This document shows positions 51,150-59,321 of a stretch of 64,000 bases of DNA, piece by piece (within the stretch, counting starts at the first letter, position 1; each line of letters begins with the position of its first letter). Position numbers and translations under genes: made by a program. The stretch is from the NCBI RefSeq assembly GCF_040750475.1, contig NZ_JABJVY010000008.1, forward strand, positions 124,001 through 188,000, read 5' to 3'. The stretch is from Amorphus sp040750475 (GTDB lineage Bacteria; Pseudomonadota; Alphaproteobacteria; Rhizobiales; Amorphaceae). The notes under the pieces were generated by a model. The model ran no database searches. It was given only the letters and a program-made list of their open reading frames with translations, and was not told where the DNA came from.

Positions 51150-51585
51150 TCACGCCTTGCCCAATTTCGCACGTGCCTGTGGTCGCGTGCCGGTCAGTCG
51201 ATAACAAGACAGGGCAAGACCGGTCTTCCGGAGCATACCGGACCCTGCGAGCGGATCGCCGCACGCAGCGCGACTTGAAGCAACGACGTAGAGGGCTTTT
51301 TTGGTCTCTGCCGGCTCTCCAAAGGCCGGGGTTACTGAAGAGGCGACTACATCCTTGCCAGGCGTGCGGTTCGGGTTCTCCCGTTCCAATCGGCGGCATT
51401 TCGTTTGGCAGATCTGCGTCCGTGACGGCATTCGCCCGATCGGTGGGTCGGCCAACGCAATGAACATAGCCGGCCTTAGAAGGTCGGTTTCGGACTCTCA
51501 AGGTGGTCCGGCCGTCTCCATCGCGGCCGTGAGTGCCGGCGGAAGTCCGGTTGGAGCAACCTCGTAGAGAGGGGGAGAGGCGACG
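51150..51585 (+). promoter_or_regulatory. Long structured leader of the ornithine decarboxylase gene, speF-leader candidate
   Basis: About 430 bases before the decarboxylase contain no supportable gene but several hairpins: CTGCG-A-GCGG/CCGC-A-CGCAG at 51245-51268, followed by a TTTTTT run at 51297-51302; CCGGC/GCCGG at 51311-51329; CGGCCG/CGGCCG at 51509-51529. A conserved RNA called the speF element is known upstream of ornithine decarboxylases in Rhizobiales, so this is the natural candidate. A small frame (ATG 51460 to TAG 51567, 35 aa) ends 18 bases before the decarboxylase and could be a leader peptide. Exact borders are not known. Confidence 0.55.
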
Positions 51586-52719
51586 ATGACCGATCGCATC
51601 CTCGACTTTCTGCGCACGCGTCGCCCCGACGGCCCGTGCCTCGTTGTCGACCTTGATGTCGTGCGCAACAACTATCTCGGCTTCGCCCACGCGATGCCGG
51701 ACACCCGCATCTTCTACGCCGTGAAGGCCAACCCCGCGCCGGAAATCCTGTCGCTGTTGGAAGAGCTCGGCTCGAACTTCGACTGCGCCTCGATCGTCGA
51801 GATCGACCAGGTGCTGGCGACGGGTGCCGGCCCGGAGCGGATCTCCTTCGGCAACACCATCAAGAAGGAGCGCGACGTCGCGCGCGCCTATGCCCTCGGC
51901 GTCGACCTGTTCGCAGTCGACTCGATCGCCGAAGTGGAGAAGGTCGCCCGCGCGGCCCCCGGCGCCCGCGTGTTCTGCCGCATCCTGTGCGATGGCGAAG
52001 GCGCCGAGTGGCCGCTGTCGCGCAAGTTCGGTTGTGAGCCCTCGATGGCGACGGACGTGCTGACCCACGCCCGCGCAGTCGGCCTGACGCCCTACGGGAT
52101 CTCGTTCCATGTCGGCTCCCAGCAGCGCGACACCGAGGCCTGGGACCGGGCGCTGACGGTTGCGGCCGAGCTGTTCCGCGATCTCGCGGAGCGCGGCGTC
52201 GAGCTGAAGATGGTCAACCTGGGCGGCGGCTTCGCGGCCAAGTACCTGAAGGACATCCCGACCGCGGAGACCTACGGCCGCGCCATCATGGGCGCCGTGC
52301 GTCGTCACTTCGGCAACCGGATTCCGGAGACCATCATCGAACCCGGCCGCGGCATGGTCGGTGGCGCCGGGGTGATCAAGGCCGAGGTCGTGCTGATCTC
52401 CAGGAAGAGCGCGGCCGATGACGAGACCCGCTGGGTCTATCTCGACATCGGCAAGTTCGGCGGTCTCGCCGAGACGATGGACGAGGCGATCCGCTACCCG
52501 ATCCGCACCCGTCATGACGGCGGCGAGGCCACGCCTTGCATCATCGCCGGACCGACCTGCGATTCCGCGGATGTGCTCTACGAGCAGACGCCTTATCCGC
52601 TGCCGATCTCGCTGGAGATCGGCGACGAGGTCCTGATCGAGGGGACCGGCGCCTATACGACGACCTATTCGTCGATGGGCTTCAACGGTTTCCCGCCGCT
52701 TCAGTCCTACGTCATCTGA
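51586..52719 (+). CDS. Ornithine/lysine decarboxylase, alanine-racemase fold
   Basis: A PLP-dependent group IV decarboxylase (377 aa) that makes putrescine from ornithine (some members also use lysine). The PLP lysine is Lys47 in FYAVKANP. Other active-site motifs: SFHVGSQQRD near 167, NLGGGFAAKY near 210, EPGRGMVGGAG near 253, and GPTCDSADVLYE near 321-332 with the catalytic Cys and Asp across the dimer. ATG 51586 has a strong GGGGGAGAGG. Length is typical of the short bacterial/eukaryotic-like ODC. The gene is followed by a GNAT acetyltransferase and preceded by a long leader. Confidence 0.95.
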   Translation: MTDRILDFLRTRRPDGPCLVVDLDVVRNNYLGFAHAMPDTRIFYAVKANPAPEILSLLEELGSNFDCASIVEIDQVLATGAGPERISFGNTIKKERDVARAYALGVDLFAVDSIAEVEKVARAAPGARVFCRILCDGEGAEWPLSRKFGCEPSMATDVLTHARAVGLTPYGISFHVGSQQRDTEAWDRALTVAAELFRDLAERGVELKMVNLGGGFAAKYLKDIPTAETYGRAIMGAVRRHFGNRIPETIIEPGRGMVGGAGVIKAEVVLISRKSAADDETRWVYLDIGKFGGLAETMDEAIRYPIRTRHDGGEATPCIIAGPTCDSADVLYEQTPYPLPISLEIGDEVLIEGTGAYTTTYSSMGFNGFPPLQSYVI

Positions 52720-52901
52720 CACCCCCGCCGCGCTTCAAACGCGGCGGAAGACGCGGCAGCCCGCAGCGCCAGCGCGTGCATCTGGTCGTAAAGGCCGGAG
52801 CGAATGCGTTTGCGCCACAGCGCGCGGGCTGCCGCCCTTCACCCTTTTCTTCGTCTTCTTCGCCGGCCGCCTGCGTGCGGGCCGGAAGGGGGGATGGCAC
52901 C

Positions 52902-53456
52902 ATGCTGCATCTGCGCGATGAGGGACCGGCCGACTGGACCGCCCGCGAAACCCTGCTGGACACCGTGTTCGGAGCGGACCGCTTTCTGAAGACGAGCGAA
53001 GCGCTGCGTGCTGGCCGCATGCCGGCTGCCGGTCTTGCGCTGACCGCCGAGGCCGACGGGCGCCTGGTGGGATCGATCCGGCTCTGGCATGTGGCCGCCG
53101 GTGGTGTATCCGCCCTGCTTCTGGGCCCGCTCGCCGTCGATCCGACCGCTCAAGGCCTGGGCGTCGGCTCCGCCTTGATGCGCCGGGCGCTCAACCGCGC
53201 CGGCACGCTCGGCCATGGCGCCGTGCTCCTGGTCGGCGATCCGGCCTATTATGACCGCTTCGGCTTTTCCGCGTCGCTGACCGCACAGCTCGACCTGCCA
53301 GGCCCGGTGGAGCGGCCGCGCTTCTTGGGCCTGGAGCTTCGGGACGGCCATCTGGGCGGGGCGTGCGGCCTGGTGGTCGCAACCGGAGCCTTCGTCCATG
53401 CCGATCGGCCCGATTTCGTCCCCGCGCTGCCGGCGTTCGTCCCGGCGGCCGCCTGA
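52902..53456 (+). CDS. GNAT-family N-acetyltransferase
   Basis: An acetyltransferase of 184 aa. The acetyl-CoA loop QGLGVGSALMRRAL is at about 85-98 after LGPLAVDPTAQ, and the YYDRFGFSASL stretch near 121-131 is common in this family (YhbS-like). ATG 52902 lies behind GGAAGGGGGG. It follows the ornithine decarboxylase by 182 bases, a neighbour pair seen in related bacteria, so polyamine acetylation is possible but the substrate cannot be read from sequence. Confidence 0.88.
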   Translation: MLHLRDEGPADWTARETLLDTVFGADRFLKTSEALRAGRMPAAGLALTAEADGRLVGSIRLWHVAAGGVSALLLGPLAVDPTAQGLGVGSALMRRALNRAGTLGHGAVLLVGDPAYYDRFGFSASLTAQLDLPGPVERPRFLGLELRDGHLGGACGLVVATGAFVHADRPDFVPALPAFVPAAA

Positions 53457-53504
53457 TCGCGAAGAAATGGCTTCAGATTCAATAATTTGAGCAATTCCTT
53501 TTCG

Positions 53505-53525
53505 TTCAGATCGGTTCGATCTGAA
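53505..53525. other. Inverted repeat between convergent GNAT and flavin reductase genes
   Basis: TTCAGATC and GATCTGAA with a 5-base loop in an AT-richer 164-base gap. It is symmetrical between two converging genes, as bidirectional terminators are, with CCTTTT on one side, but lacks a clean T run on either strand. Confidence 0.4.
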
Positions 53526-53620
53526 TGGGAAATGCTCTGGACGTCATGACGACTTGGCCAGTCCCGCGGTTCCGCGTAGATGACGTTCAGACATCATGGC
53601 GTGTGTGCGATGCACCACCG

Positions 53621-54418
53621 TCAGGCGGCCCGAACGCTCGGCCCCAATACGCCTTCGTAGTTGACAAGCGCCGCATCGCCCTGTCCTACGATCGTTTCGA
53701 TCACCCGTCCGATCAACACAGTGTGGCTCGCAACTTCGTACTGGGCGTGGCGGGCGCAGACGACGCTGTGATGGGCGGTGGTGAGGATCGGCGCGTTCTC
53801 AATGCCTTCGCGCCATTCTTCGTCGAACCGGTCGGCGCCGTGCGCACCTTTTTGGCCGGCGAACAGCAACGCAACGTCCTTCTGCGTCGCACCAAGGATA
53901 TTGATGCTGTAGGTCGATGCGCCGGTCAGACAGGCATGGGCCGAAGACCCGCGGTTGAGGCAGACCAGAACCATTGGCGGATCCGCCGAAACGGAGGTGA
54001 AGGCCGAGACCGTCATCCCGCAGCGCGCGTCCCCTTCCCCCGCTGCCACGACGCAGACGCCGGAGGCAAACCGGCGCATGGCATGGCGAAACGCATCTGC
54101 ACCGACGGCCGGCGGGGTTCCCGCCACTTCGATGTGTGCGCGAATGCGGCCCTCAGCGTCGACCCAACCGTGCTTTGCCGCGAACGAAACCATCGCGGCA
54201 AAGCCCTCTTCCCATTCGGCCCGGTCGCCGAGCGGCGACATCGCCCGCACGGTATCCGGCCGGACCCAGGCATGGTCGGCGTCATCGAGTTCGGCCACCG
54301 AAGCGACGGCCGCCTGCCGATCCGCGTCGAGGGCGGGATCGAGCATCAGCGAGAAGTGCTTGAAATCCGAGGCGCCTTCGAGCCGCGGCACCGCTCCGGC
54401 AGCGAGCACGATGCGCAT
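53621..54418 (-). CDS. Flavin reductase family protein with N-terminal extension
   Basis: A protein of 265 aa. Residues about 105-260 form a flavin-reductase-like FMN-binding split barrel (FRHAMRRFASGVCVVAA, MTVSAFTSVSADPPMVLVCLN, then YSINILGATQKDVALLFAGQ, and HTVLIGRVIET). It would supply reduced flavin to the monooxygenase encoded 4 bases upstream. The first about 100 residues are an additional acidic domain that I do not recognise (DFKHFSLMLDP, AWVRPDTVRAM, VDAEGRIRAHIEVAG); it may bind a small molecule or the partner. Confidence 0.88.
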   Translation of the reverse strand: MRIVLAAGAVPRLEGASDFKHFSLMLDPALDADRQAAVASVAELDDADHAWVRPDTVRAMSPLGDRAEWEEGFAAMVSFAAKHGWVDAEGRIRAHIEVAGTPPAVGADAFRHAMRRFASGVCVVAAGEGDARCGMTVSAFTSVSADPPMVLVCLNRGSSAHACLTGASTYSINILGATQKDVALLFAGQKGAHGADRFDEEWREGIENAPILTTAHHSVVCARHAQYEVASHTVLIGRVIETIVGQGDAALVNYEGVLGPSVRAA

Positions 54419-54422
54419 CCGG

Positions 54423-55496
54423 TCACTCCGCCGCCGAGAGCGTCGCAGTCTTGCCGCCGACCGCTTTCTGAACCGCCGGGATGATCGTCTCGCCCCAGAG
54501 TTCCATCTGCTTCAGCATCGTCTTCTGGTCGAAATCGCCGAGCTGGGTCTGCAGTGCGATGTGATCGGGCCGCAGGATCTCAATCTCTTCGATCAGTCGC
54601 TCGATGACCCGGTTGACATTGCCGACGGGGAGGTTGGCGCGGAGGCTTTCCAGCGTCGGATCGCTGTCGGTCGGAACCTCCTTCATGAGGTATCCGTCAT
54701 CGGTCTGTTGGGTCCGGGCCTTGAGGCTGAACGACAACCGCCGCTGGAACAGCGCGTTTTCGAGGTAGGAGTCGATTTCCGCATCGTTGTCGCTGGCGTA
54801 TCCGCAGCGCAGAAAGCCGATCCGGGTGTTGGAGCCATCGACCCCGGCACCATCGCGTGCTTCGTCTATCTTCCCGCGAAGGTCTCCGATCGCGTCCGTT
54901 CCGTTCAACAACGCGGTCACGAAGAGATTATGGCCGTCCCGGAACGCGCGCTCGCGCAGCTTCGGATTGCCGGTGGTGATCCAGACCGGCGGCATCGGCT
55001 CCTGCAGCGGCCGCGTCGCGATCGAGCTCGGAGGAATGTCCAGATAGTCGCTGTGATGCTCGAAAATCTTCTGACCGAGCGCATTCGGGATCACGTCGAG
55101 ATATTCCTCGAAGATCTTGCCCGACTCTTCCAGCGAGGTGTTGAAGCGCTCGAACTCGAACTGCTGGTAGCCGGAGCCGATCCCCAACTCCAACCGCCCG
55201 CCGGAGAGCGAATCCACGAGCCCAACCTCCGCCAGGAAGCGCGGTGCATGATAGAGCGGCAGGATGCACACGGCCGAGCCGAGACGGATCGTGCTGGTCT
55301 TGCCCGCGCAATGCGCCACCATCATCAGCGGCGAAGGCGAAAGTGAATAGTTGTTGAAATGGTGCTCTGCGTACCAGGCATTGGAGAAGCCGGCCTGCTC
55401 GGCCAGGACGGTCTGCTCCACCGAGTTCGCAATCACCTGATGCGAGGACTGGTGATAACCGCGCTGCTGAGCGAGAATGAAGGCACCAAAGTCCAT
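54423..55496 (-). CDS. LLM-class (luciferase-like) flavin-dependent monooxygenase
   Basis: A TIM-barrel oxygenase of 357 aa that uses reduced flavin from the reductase encoded next to it. Family features: MDFGAFILAQQRG start, FSNAWYAEHHFNNYSLSPSPL near 35-55, and the signature LVDSLSGGRLELGIGSGYQQFEFERF near 92-117. The oxidised substrate is unknown. It is divergent from a LysR regulator across 115 bases that contain a palindrome (55542-55566), so the pair is probably under that regulator. Confidence 0.93.
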   Translation of the reverse strand: MDFGAFILAQQRGYHQSSHQVIANSVEQTVLAEQAGFSNAWYAEHHFNNYSLSPSPLMMVAHCAGKTSTIRLGSAVCILPLYHAPRFLAEVGLVDSLSGGRLELGIGSGYQQFEFERFNTSLEESGKIFEEYLDVIPNALGQKIFEHHSDYLDIPPSSIATRPLQEPMPPVWITTGNPKLRERAFRDGHNLFVTALLNGTDAIGDLRGKIDEARDGAGVDGSNTRIGFLRCGYASDNDAEIDSYLENALFQRRLSFSLKARTQQTDDGYLMKEVPTDSDPTLESLRANLPVGNVNRVIERLIEEIEILRPDHIALQTQLGDFDQKTMLKQMELWGETIIPAVQKAVGGKTATLSAAE

Positions 55497-55541
55497 CGTC
55501 TTCCTCCTTGTTTCCTCTGCCGGATTGTTACGACCAGGGTA

Positions 55542-55566
55542 GGTTATTGCGTTTTCCGCGATAACC
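55542..55566. promoter_or_regulatory. Palindrome between the monooxygenase and lysR genes
   Basis: GGTTATTGCG and CGCGATAACC, nine of ten positions pairing, with a 5-base spacer. Its place in the divergent promoter region suits a LysR-type regulator, which typically binds such dyads next to its own gene. Confidence 0.6.
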
Positions 55567-55611
55567 GACGAAGATTGCGCGTCAGTTTTTCACATTTCAA
55601 AAAGACCGGGC

Positions 55612-56544
55612 ATGGACAAACTCAGGGCGATGGAACTCTTCGTCGCCACGGCGGACAACGGCAGCTTCTCTGCCGCGGGGCGACTTTACGGCCTGTCTCC
55701 CGCCAGCGTATCGCGACACATTAATGACCTGGAGGACAGCCTGGGCGTAACGCTTATCCGCCGTTCGACCAGAGCTCTGAGCCTGACCGAAAGCGGCGAG
55801 AGCTATATGCGCGATGCGCGCGACATTCTCGCGAGCATCAAGATCGCCGAGACGGCCGTCACCGAACAAAACGAAAAGCCGCGCGGCCTGCTGCGCGTGC
55901 ATTCGCGCACAATGTTCGGCATTTCCGTGTTGTCGCGGCTGCAGCCCGCCTTCTGCGACCTCTATCCCGAGTTGGTCATCGACCTGCACCTTTCGGAACG
56001 CCCCGTCCGGCTTCGCGAAGATGGCTTCGATCTCGATTTCCGCATTGCGCCGCCAGCCGAGCAAGGGCTCGTTCGGCGTAAGCTGTTCCTCAGCCGTCGC
56101 ATCCTCGTCGCGTCCCCCGATTACCTTGCCCAGCACCCGCCCATCGAGACGCCGGACGACCTGATGCGTCACGCCTGCCTGACCTACTGGATCAGTCATG
56201 ATCGGGTCTATTGGCGCTTCCGCGACGGCGACAGCGAACAAGAACAATCGATCCCGGCGGCCTTCACGAGCAACAACGGGCTCGTGCTTCTCAATATGGC
56301 TTTGGCTGGCAAGGGCATCGCGTTGCTCGACGATTACACCGTCGCCGATCACGTTGCCGCCGGCACGCTCGTAGAAGTCCTGCCCCACCTGCGAGTAACG
56401 AACACAACGTTCGAAGAGGGCATCTTCGTCACCTATACGGAGACGCCCTTCATGCCGGCAAAAATGCGGCTCTACATCGATTTCGTCGTACAGCATTGGG
56501 GCGATGCGTTGCGCGAACGCCGGATATCCGGCCGCGTGGCTTGA
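55612..56544 (+). CDS. LysR-family transcriptional regulator
   Basis: A regulator of 310 aa: winged helix-turn-helix at about 1-60 (AMELFVATADNGSFSAAGRL, SPASVSRHINDLEDSLGVTLIRRS) and a substrate-binding effector domain at about 90-300 (GLLRVHSRTMFG; RILVASPDYLAQHPP). The pattern is that of the CrgA/AaeR group of LysR proteins. It is divergent from the monooxygenase gene and probably controls it. Its stop codon lies within the first TetR operator. Confidence 0.95.
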   Translation: MDKLRAMELFVATADNGSFSAAGRLYGLSPASVSRHINDLEDSLGVTLIRRSTRALSLTESGESYMRDARDILASIKIAETAVTEQNEKPRGLLRVHSRTMFGISVLSRLQPAFCDLYPELVIDLHLSERPVRLREDGFDLDFRIAPPAEQGLVRRKLFLSRRILVASPDYLAQHPPIETPDDLMRHACLTYWISHDRVYWRFRDGDSEQEQSIPAAFTSNNGLVLLNMALAGKGIALLDDYTVADHVAAGTLVEVLPHLRVTNTTFEEGIFVTYTETPFMPAKMRLYIDFVVQHWGDALRERRISGRVA

Positions 56545-56559
56545 CCGATCGGTCAGTCG
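56542..56559. promoter_or_regulatory. TetR operator copy 1, ahead of tetR
   Basis: TGACCGATCGGTCAGTCG, 17 of 18 matches to the palindrome TGACYGAYCGRTCRGTCA shared with copies 2 and 3. It lies 46 bases before the tetR start and overlaps the lysR stop, suiting autoregulation. Confidence 0.75.
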
Positions 56560-56604
56560 ACGGCAGGTTGGCAGCATCTTAGAGTGAAACAGGCGGAAGG
56601 AATG

Positions 56605-57216
56605 AACCGAGTGGAAAGTGAGGTAGCGGCGTTGGAAGAGGAAACCAGCGAACGCGTTCGCGATCTTCTCAATGTCGGAGCGCAGATCTTTGCAGAAAAG
56701 GGCTACGACGCCACCTCAATGCGCGACATCGCGACCGCAGCAGGCGTGTCCAAGTCGTTGCTCTATCACCATTTCGCCAGCAAAGACGACATTTACGCAC
56801 GTATTTCCTTCAATTCCACACGACACCTCTATGATTTCGTCGAAGCGCGTATCCCGGCCGATGGCACACCTTCGGAAAAGGTTCGCGCGTTCATGCTCGC
56901 TGCAGCCACCTTCTTTTCCGAACATCGCTCAGCCTGGATTGCAGCAAGCAATGCCTTCTGGTCCGATCCCGACCGTCATCGCATGGAGCAACGGCTCGCC
57001 CGAAGACGCCAGTTTGAATTGACGCTGCGCGCTCTTATTCGCGACGGGATCGAAGCTGGAGAGTTTCGGGACGTCGATCCCGCCAATGCCGGGCGATTGA
57101 TCCTGTCCGGCATCAACTGGATGACCCGCTGGTTCGATCCCGCCAAGACCTACACGGCCGAAGAGATCGTCGATCAGTACGCCGACATCATATTGAGCGG
57201 CATCGTCCGCCGTTAG
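56605..57216 (+). CDS. TetR-family transcriptional regulator
   Basis: A repressor-type regulator of 203 aa from ATG 56605 (a GTG seven codons earlier, 56584, is also in frame). The helix-turn-helix is at about 20-62 (GAQIFAEKGYDATSMRDIAT, then GVSKSLLYHHFASKDDIYARI); the rest is a helical ligand domain of the AcrR/FadR-like kind. Three 18-base palindromes mark its probable targets: its own promoter, the TTT receptor gene and the acyl-CoA operon. The ligand may be an acyl-CoA made by that operon (inference). Confidence 0.94.
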   Translation, partial: NRVESEVAALEEETSERVRDLLNVGAQIFAEKGYDATSMRDIATAAGVSKSLLYHHFASKDDIYARISFNSTRHLYDFVEARIPADGTPSEKVRAFMLAAATFFSEHRSAWIAASNAFWSDPDRHRMEQRLARRRQFELTLRALIRDGIEAGEFRDVDPANAGRLILSGINWMTRWFDPAKTYTAEEIVDQYADIILSGIVRR

Positions 57217-57267
57217 GCTATCGCGGCGACTTCAGGACAAGTCGAGCCCGGATTTCCGCCAATAAAA

Positions 57268-57291
57268 AAGCCCCGTCCGGAGACGGGGCTT
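57268..57291 (-). terminator. Intrinsic terminator of the TTT receptor gene
   Basis: On the minus strand AAGCCCCGTC pairs with GACGGGGCTT (10 bases, 4-base loop) and is followed by TTTTATT. It lies about 90 bases past the receptor gene stop, between it and the converging tetR gene. Confidence 0.85.
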
Positions 57292-57382
57292 ATGAGCTGC
57301 CAAGACGGCAAATTCCATAGGTCGAACAAGTCCGTCCCGTCAAAATTGCTTTCGATCCAGGCGGAATGGACTGTAGCCGGGC

Positions 57383-58366
57383 TCAGTCGAGAGAGATGTT
57401 GTTTTTCTCGATCACGTCGCCCCAGAACTTCTGGTCCCAGTCGAGCTGCTCCTGCATCGCCTCGGGCCCGCCCACCTGCGGCTCCATACCGACGTTGACC
57501 ATCTTCTCCTGCAGCGCCTCGTCGCTCATGGCTTTCTGAAGCGCCGCACTCACCCGCTGCTTTTCCGCGTCAGGCGTACCCGCAGGAGCGAGAAGCCCGA
57601 ACCAGAATGAGGAGACCAGTTCGGGATAGCCGAGCTCGGTCGTCGTCGGCAGGTCGGGGAAGCGCGGATGGCGCTCCTCCGTCGAAATGGCCAGCATCTT
57701 CACGTCTCCGGACTCCTCGTACTTCACCAGCGAGATGGGGGTCGAGAAGTTCAGGTCGTTCTGGCCGCCGATCAGGTCCACGATAGCGGAAGGATTGTTC
57801 CGGTAGGCCACGTCGACCATCGGCACGTCCAGCTGATCCTGCAGGACCATACCGAACAGATGGGTCACGCTGCCCGGGCCGAGCGTGGCGTAGCGCAGCG
57901 GCTGGCCGGTCTTCTCCGCGTAGGCCTTCAGCTCGTCGATGTTGTTCACACCCAACGAGGTGGGAACCGTGATGGTCAACGGCCCGGTCATCATCGTGCC
58001 GACCGGCTCGAAGCTGCTCATATCGTACGTCAGATTGTCGCGCAGAAGCACGTTCAGCGACAACGGACCGGTCGCCCCGACAAAATAGGTCAGCCCGTCC
58101 GGCTTAGCCGCCGCGGCATAGGTCGCGCCGATGATGCCGTTCGATCCCGGCTTATTCTCGACGATGACCGGTTGGCCCAGATCCTTCGACATCGAGTCGG
58201 CGATCTCACGAACGAGACCATCGATCAGACCGCCGCCACCGTACGGCACAATCAGGCTGATCGGATCATCGGATTGCGCGGATGCACCGATCGGCGAGAG
58301 CGCCGCGGCAACTGCAAGGCCCGCCGTCGCGAGAATTTTCCAGCGATTCTTTTGGCTCATGTTCAA
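57383..58366 (-). CDS. Tripartite tricarboxylate transporter (TTT) substrate receptor, Bug family
   Basis: A periplasmic receptor of 327 aa with a signal peptide at about 1-30 (GASA). The Bug-family pattern is clear: PISLIVPYGGGGLIDGLVRE near 35-54, then VIVENKPGSNGIIGATYAA near 73-91 (with the PGxxG loop that grips carboxylates) and LPTTTELGYPELV. Such receptors bind carboxylic or aromatic acids. The membrane parts TctA and TctB are not in the window, so it is an orphan here. Two TetR-type operators lie in its promoter region. Confidence 0.95.
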   Translation of the reverse strand: MNMSQKNRWKILATAGLAVAAALSPIGASAQSDDPISLIVPYGGGGLIDGLVREIADSMSKDLGQPVIVENKPGSNGIIGATYAAAAKPDGLTYFVGATGPLSLNVLLRDNLTYDMSSFEPVGTMMTGPLTITVPTSLGVNNIDELKAYAEKTGQPLRYATLGPGSVTHLFGMVLQDQLDVPMVDVAYRNNPSAIVDLIGGQNDLNFSTPISLVKYEESGDVKMLAISTEERHPRFPDLPTTTELGYPELVSSFWFGLLAPAGTPDAEKQRVSAALQKAMSDEALQEKMVNVGMEPQVGGPEAMQEQLDWDQKFWGDVIEKNNISLD

Positions 58367-58423
58367 GCTTCCTCCCTGAGATCTTAGCCAAAGTTATTCC
58401 TAGCTTTCGCAGAAGCTATCGCC

Positions 58424-58441
58424 TGACTGATCGGTCGGTCA
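58424..58441. promoter_or_regulatory. TetR operator copy 2, ahead of the TTT receptor gene
   Basis: TGACTGATCGGTCGGTCA, a full match to the 18-base palindrome. It lies 57 bases before the receptor start in the divergent region. Confidence 0.75.
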
Positions 58442-58504
58442 AGATCGACGCAGGGGAAAGAAAGGGCATTGCCGCGAGCGCATGGGATTGTTATCCAATC
58501 GCAG

Positions 58505-58522
58505 TGACTGACCGTTCGGTCA
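58505..58522. promoter_or_regulatory. TetR operator copy 3, ahead of the acyl-CoA operon
   Basis: TGACTGACCGTTCGGTCA, 17 of 18 matches to the shared palindrome, 24 bases before the enoyl-CoA hydratase start. With copy 2 it would let one regulator shut both directions. Confidence 0.75.
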
Positions 58523-58546
58523 GGGTGCTAAGAAAGGGAGGATGGC

Positions 58547-59320
58547 GTGTTCGACAAGAAAAATGTTCGCGTCGAAATGCACGGACTGGTGGCGCTGGTG
58601 ACGCTCGACAGACCCCCCGTCAACGCGCTGGACCGGCTGACGCGCTACGAGTTGATCGAGGTGTTCGACGAGATTTCGCAGCGCGACGACGTCCGGGCCG
58701 CGGTGCTGACCGGCGCGGGCAAGTCGTTCTGCGCGGGGGCGGATCTGAAGGATCGGCCCGATGCGGACAAACCCGGCGACTTCCTCCAGCACAATCGCGC
58801 CACGCGCGAGACCGGTAACGCCATCAAGGAATGCGCCAAGCCGGTAGTCGCCGCAGTAAACGGCGCCGCTCTTGGGGCTGGGCTCGGCCTGATGGCGGCC
58901 TGCGACATTTACTATGCCTCGGAAAATGCCGTGTTCGGCATGCCGGAGATCAATGTCGGTCTGGCCGGCGGCGCCTCCATGCTGCATGCGCTCTTCGGGC
59001 GCTCCACCACGCGGCGGATGTTCTTCACCGGTGTCCGCCTCAGTGCGGCGGAGCTGAAAGAGCGCTCGGTCATCGAAGAGGTAACGACCGCGGACGCCCT
59101 GATCCCGACCGCAATGGAAGTGGCCCAGGAGATCGCCCAGAAGGCGCCGCTTGCCATCGCTTACGCCAAGCAGGCCGCCACCATGGTGGAAAACATGCCT
59201 CAGCGCGACGCCTACCGGCTGGAGCAGAACTACACGATGGCATTGTCAAAGACCGAAGATGCGCAGGAAGCCCGCCGTGCCTTCCTGGAAAAGCGTGCAC
59301 CGGTCTTCAAGGGGCGCTGA
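58547..59320 (+). CDS. Enoyl-CoA hydratase/isomerase family protein
   Basis: A crotonase-fold enzyme of 257 aa that hydrates or isomerises an enoyl-CoA. GTG start with GGGAGG upstream. The oxyanion-hole segments are present: GKSFCAGADLKD near 60-71 and NGAALGAGLGLMAACDIYYAS near 105-125, followed by FGMPEINVGLAGGASML with a catalytic-type Glu. First gene of the operon, 1 base before the acyl-CoA synthetase gene. Confidence 0.94.
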   Translation: MFDKKNVRVEMHGLVALVTLDRPPVNALDRLTRYELIEVFDEISQRDDVRAAVLTGAGKSFCAGADLKDRPDADKPGDFLQHNRATRETGNAIKECAKPVVAAVNGAALGAGLGLMAACDIYYASENAVFGMPEINVGLAGGASMLHALFGRSTTRRMFFTGVRLSAAELKERSVIEEVTTADALIPTAMEVAQEIAQKAPLAIAYAKQAATMVENMPQRDAYRLEQNYTMALSKTEDAQEARRAFLEKRAPVFKGR

Positions 59321-59321
59321 C

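Noticed and set aside
51150..51467. A 105-codon minus-strand frame in the decarboxylase leader
   Set aside because: No ribosome binding site, odd composition, and it overlaps the hairpins of the leader on the other strand.
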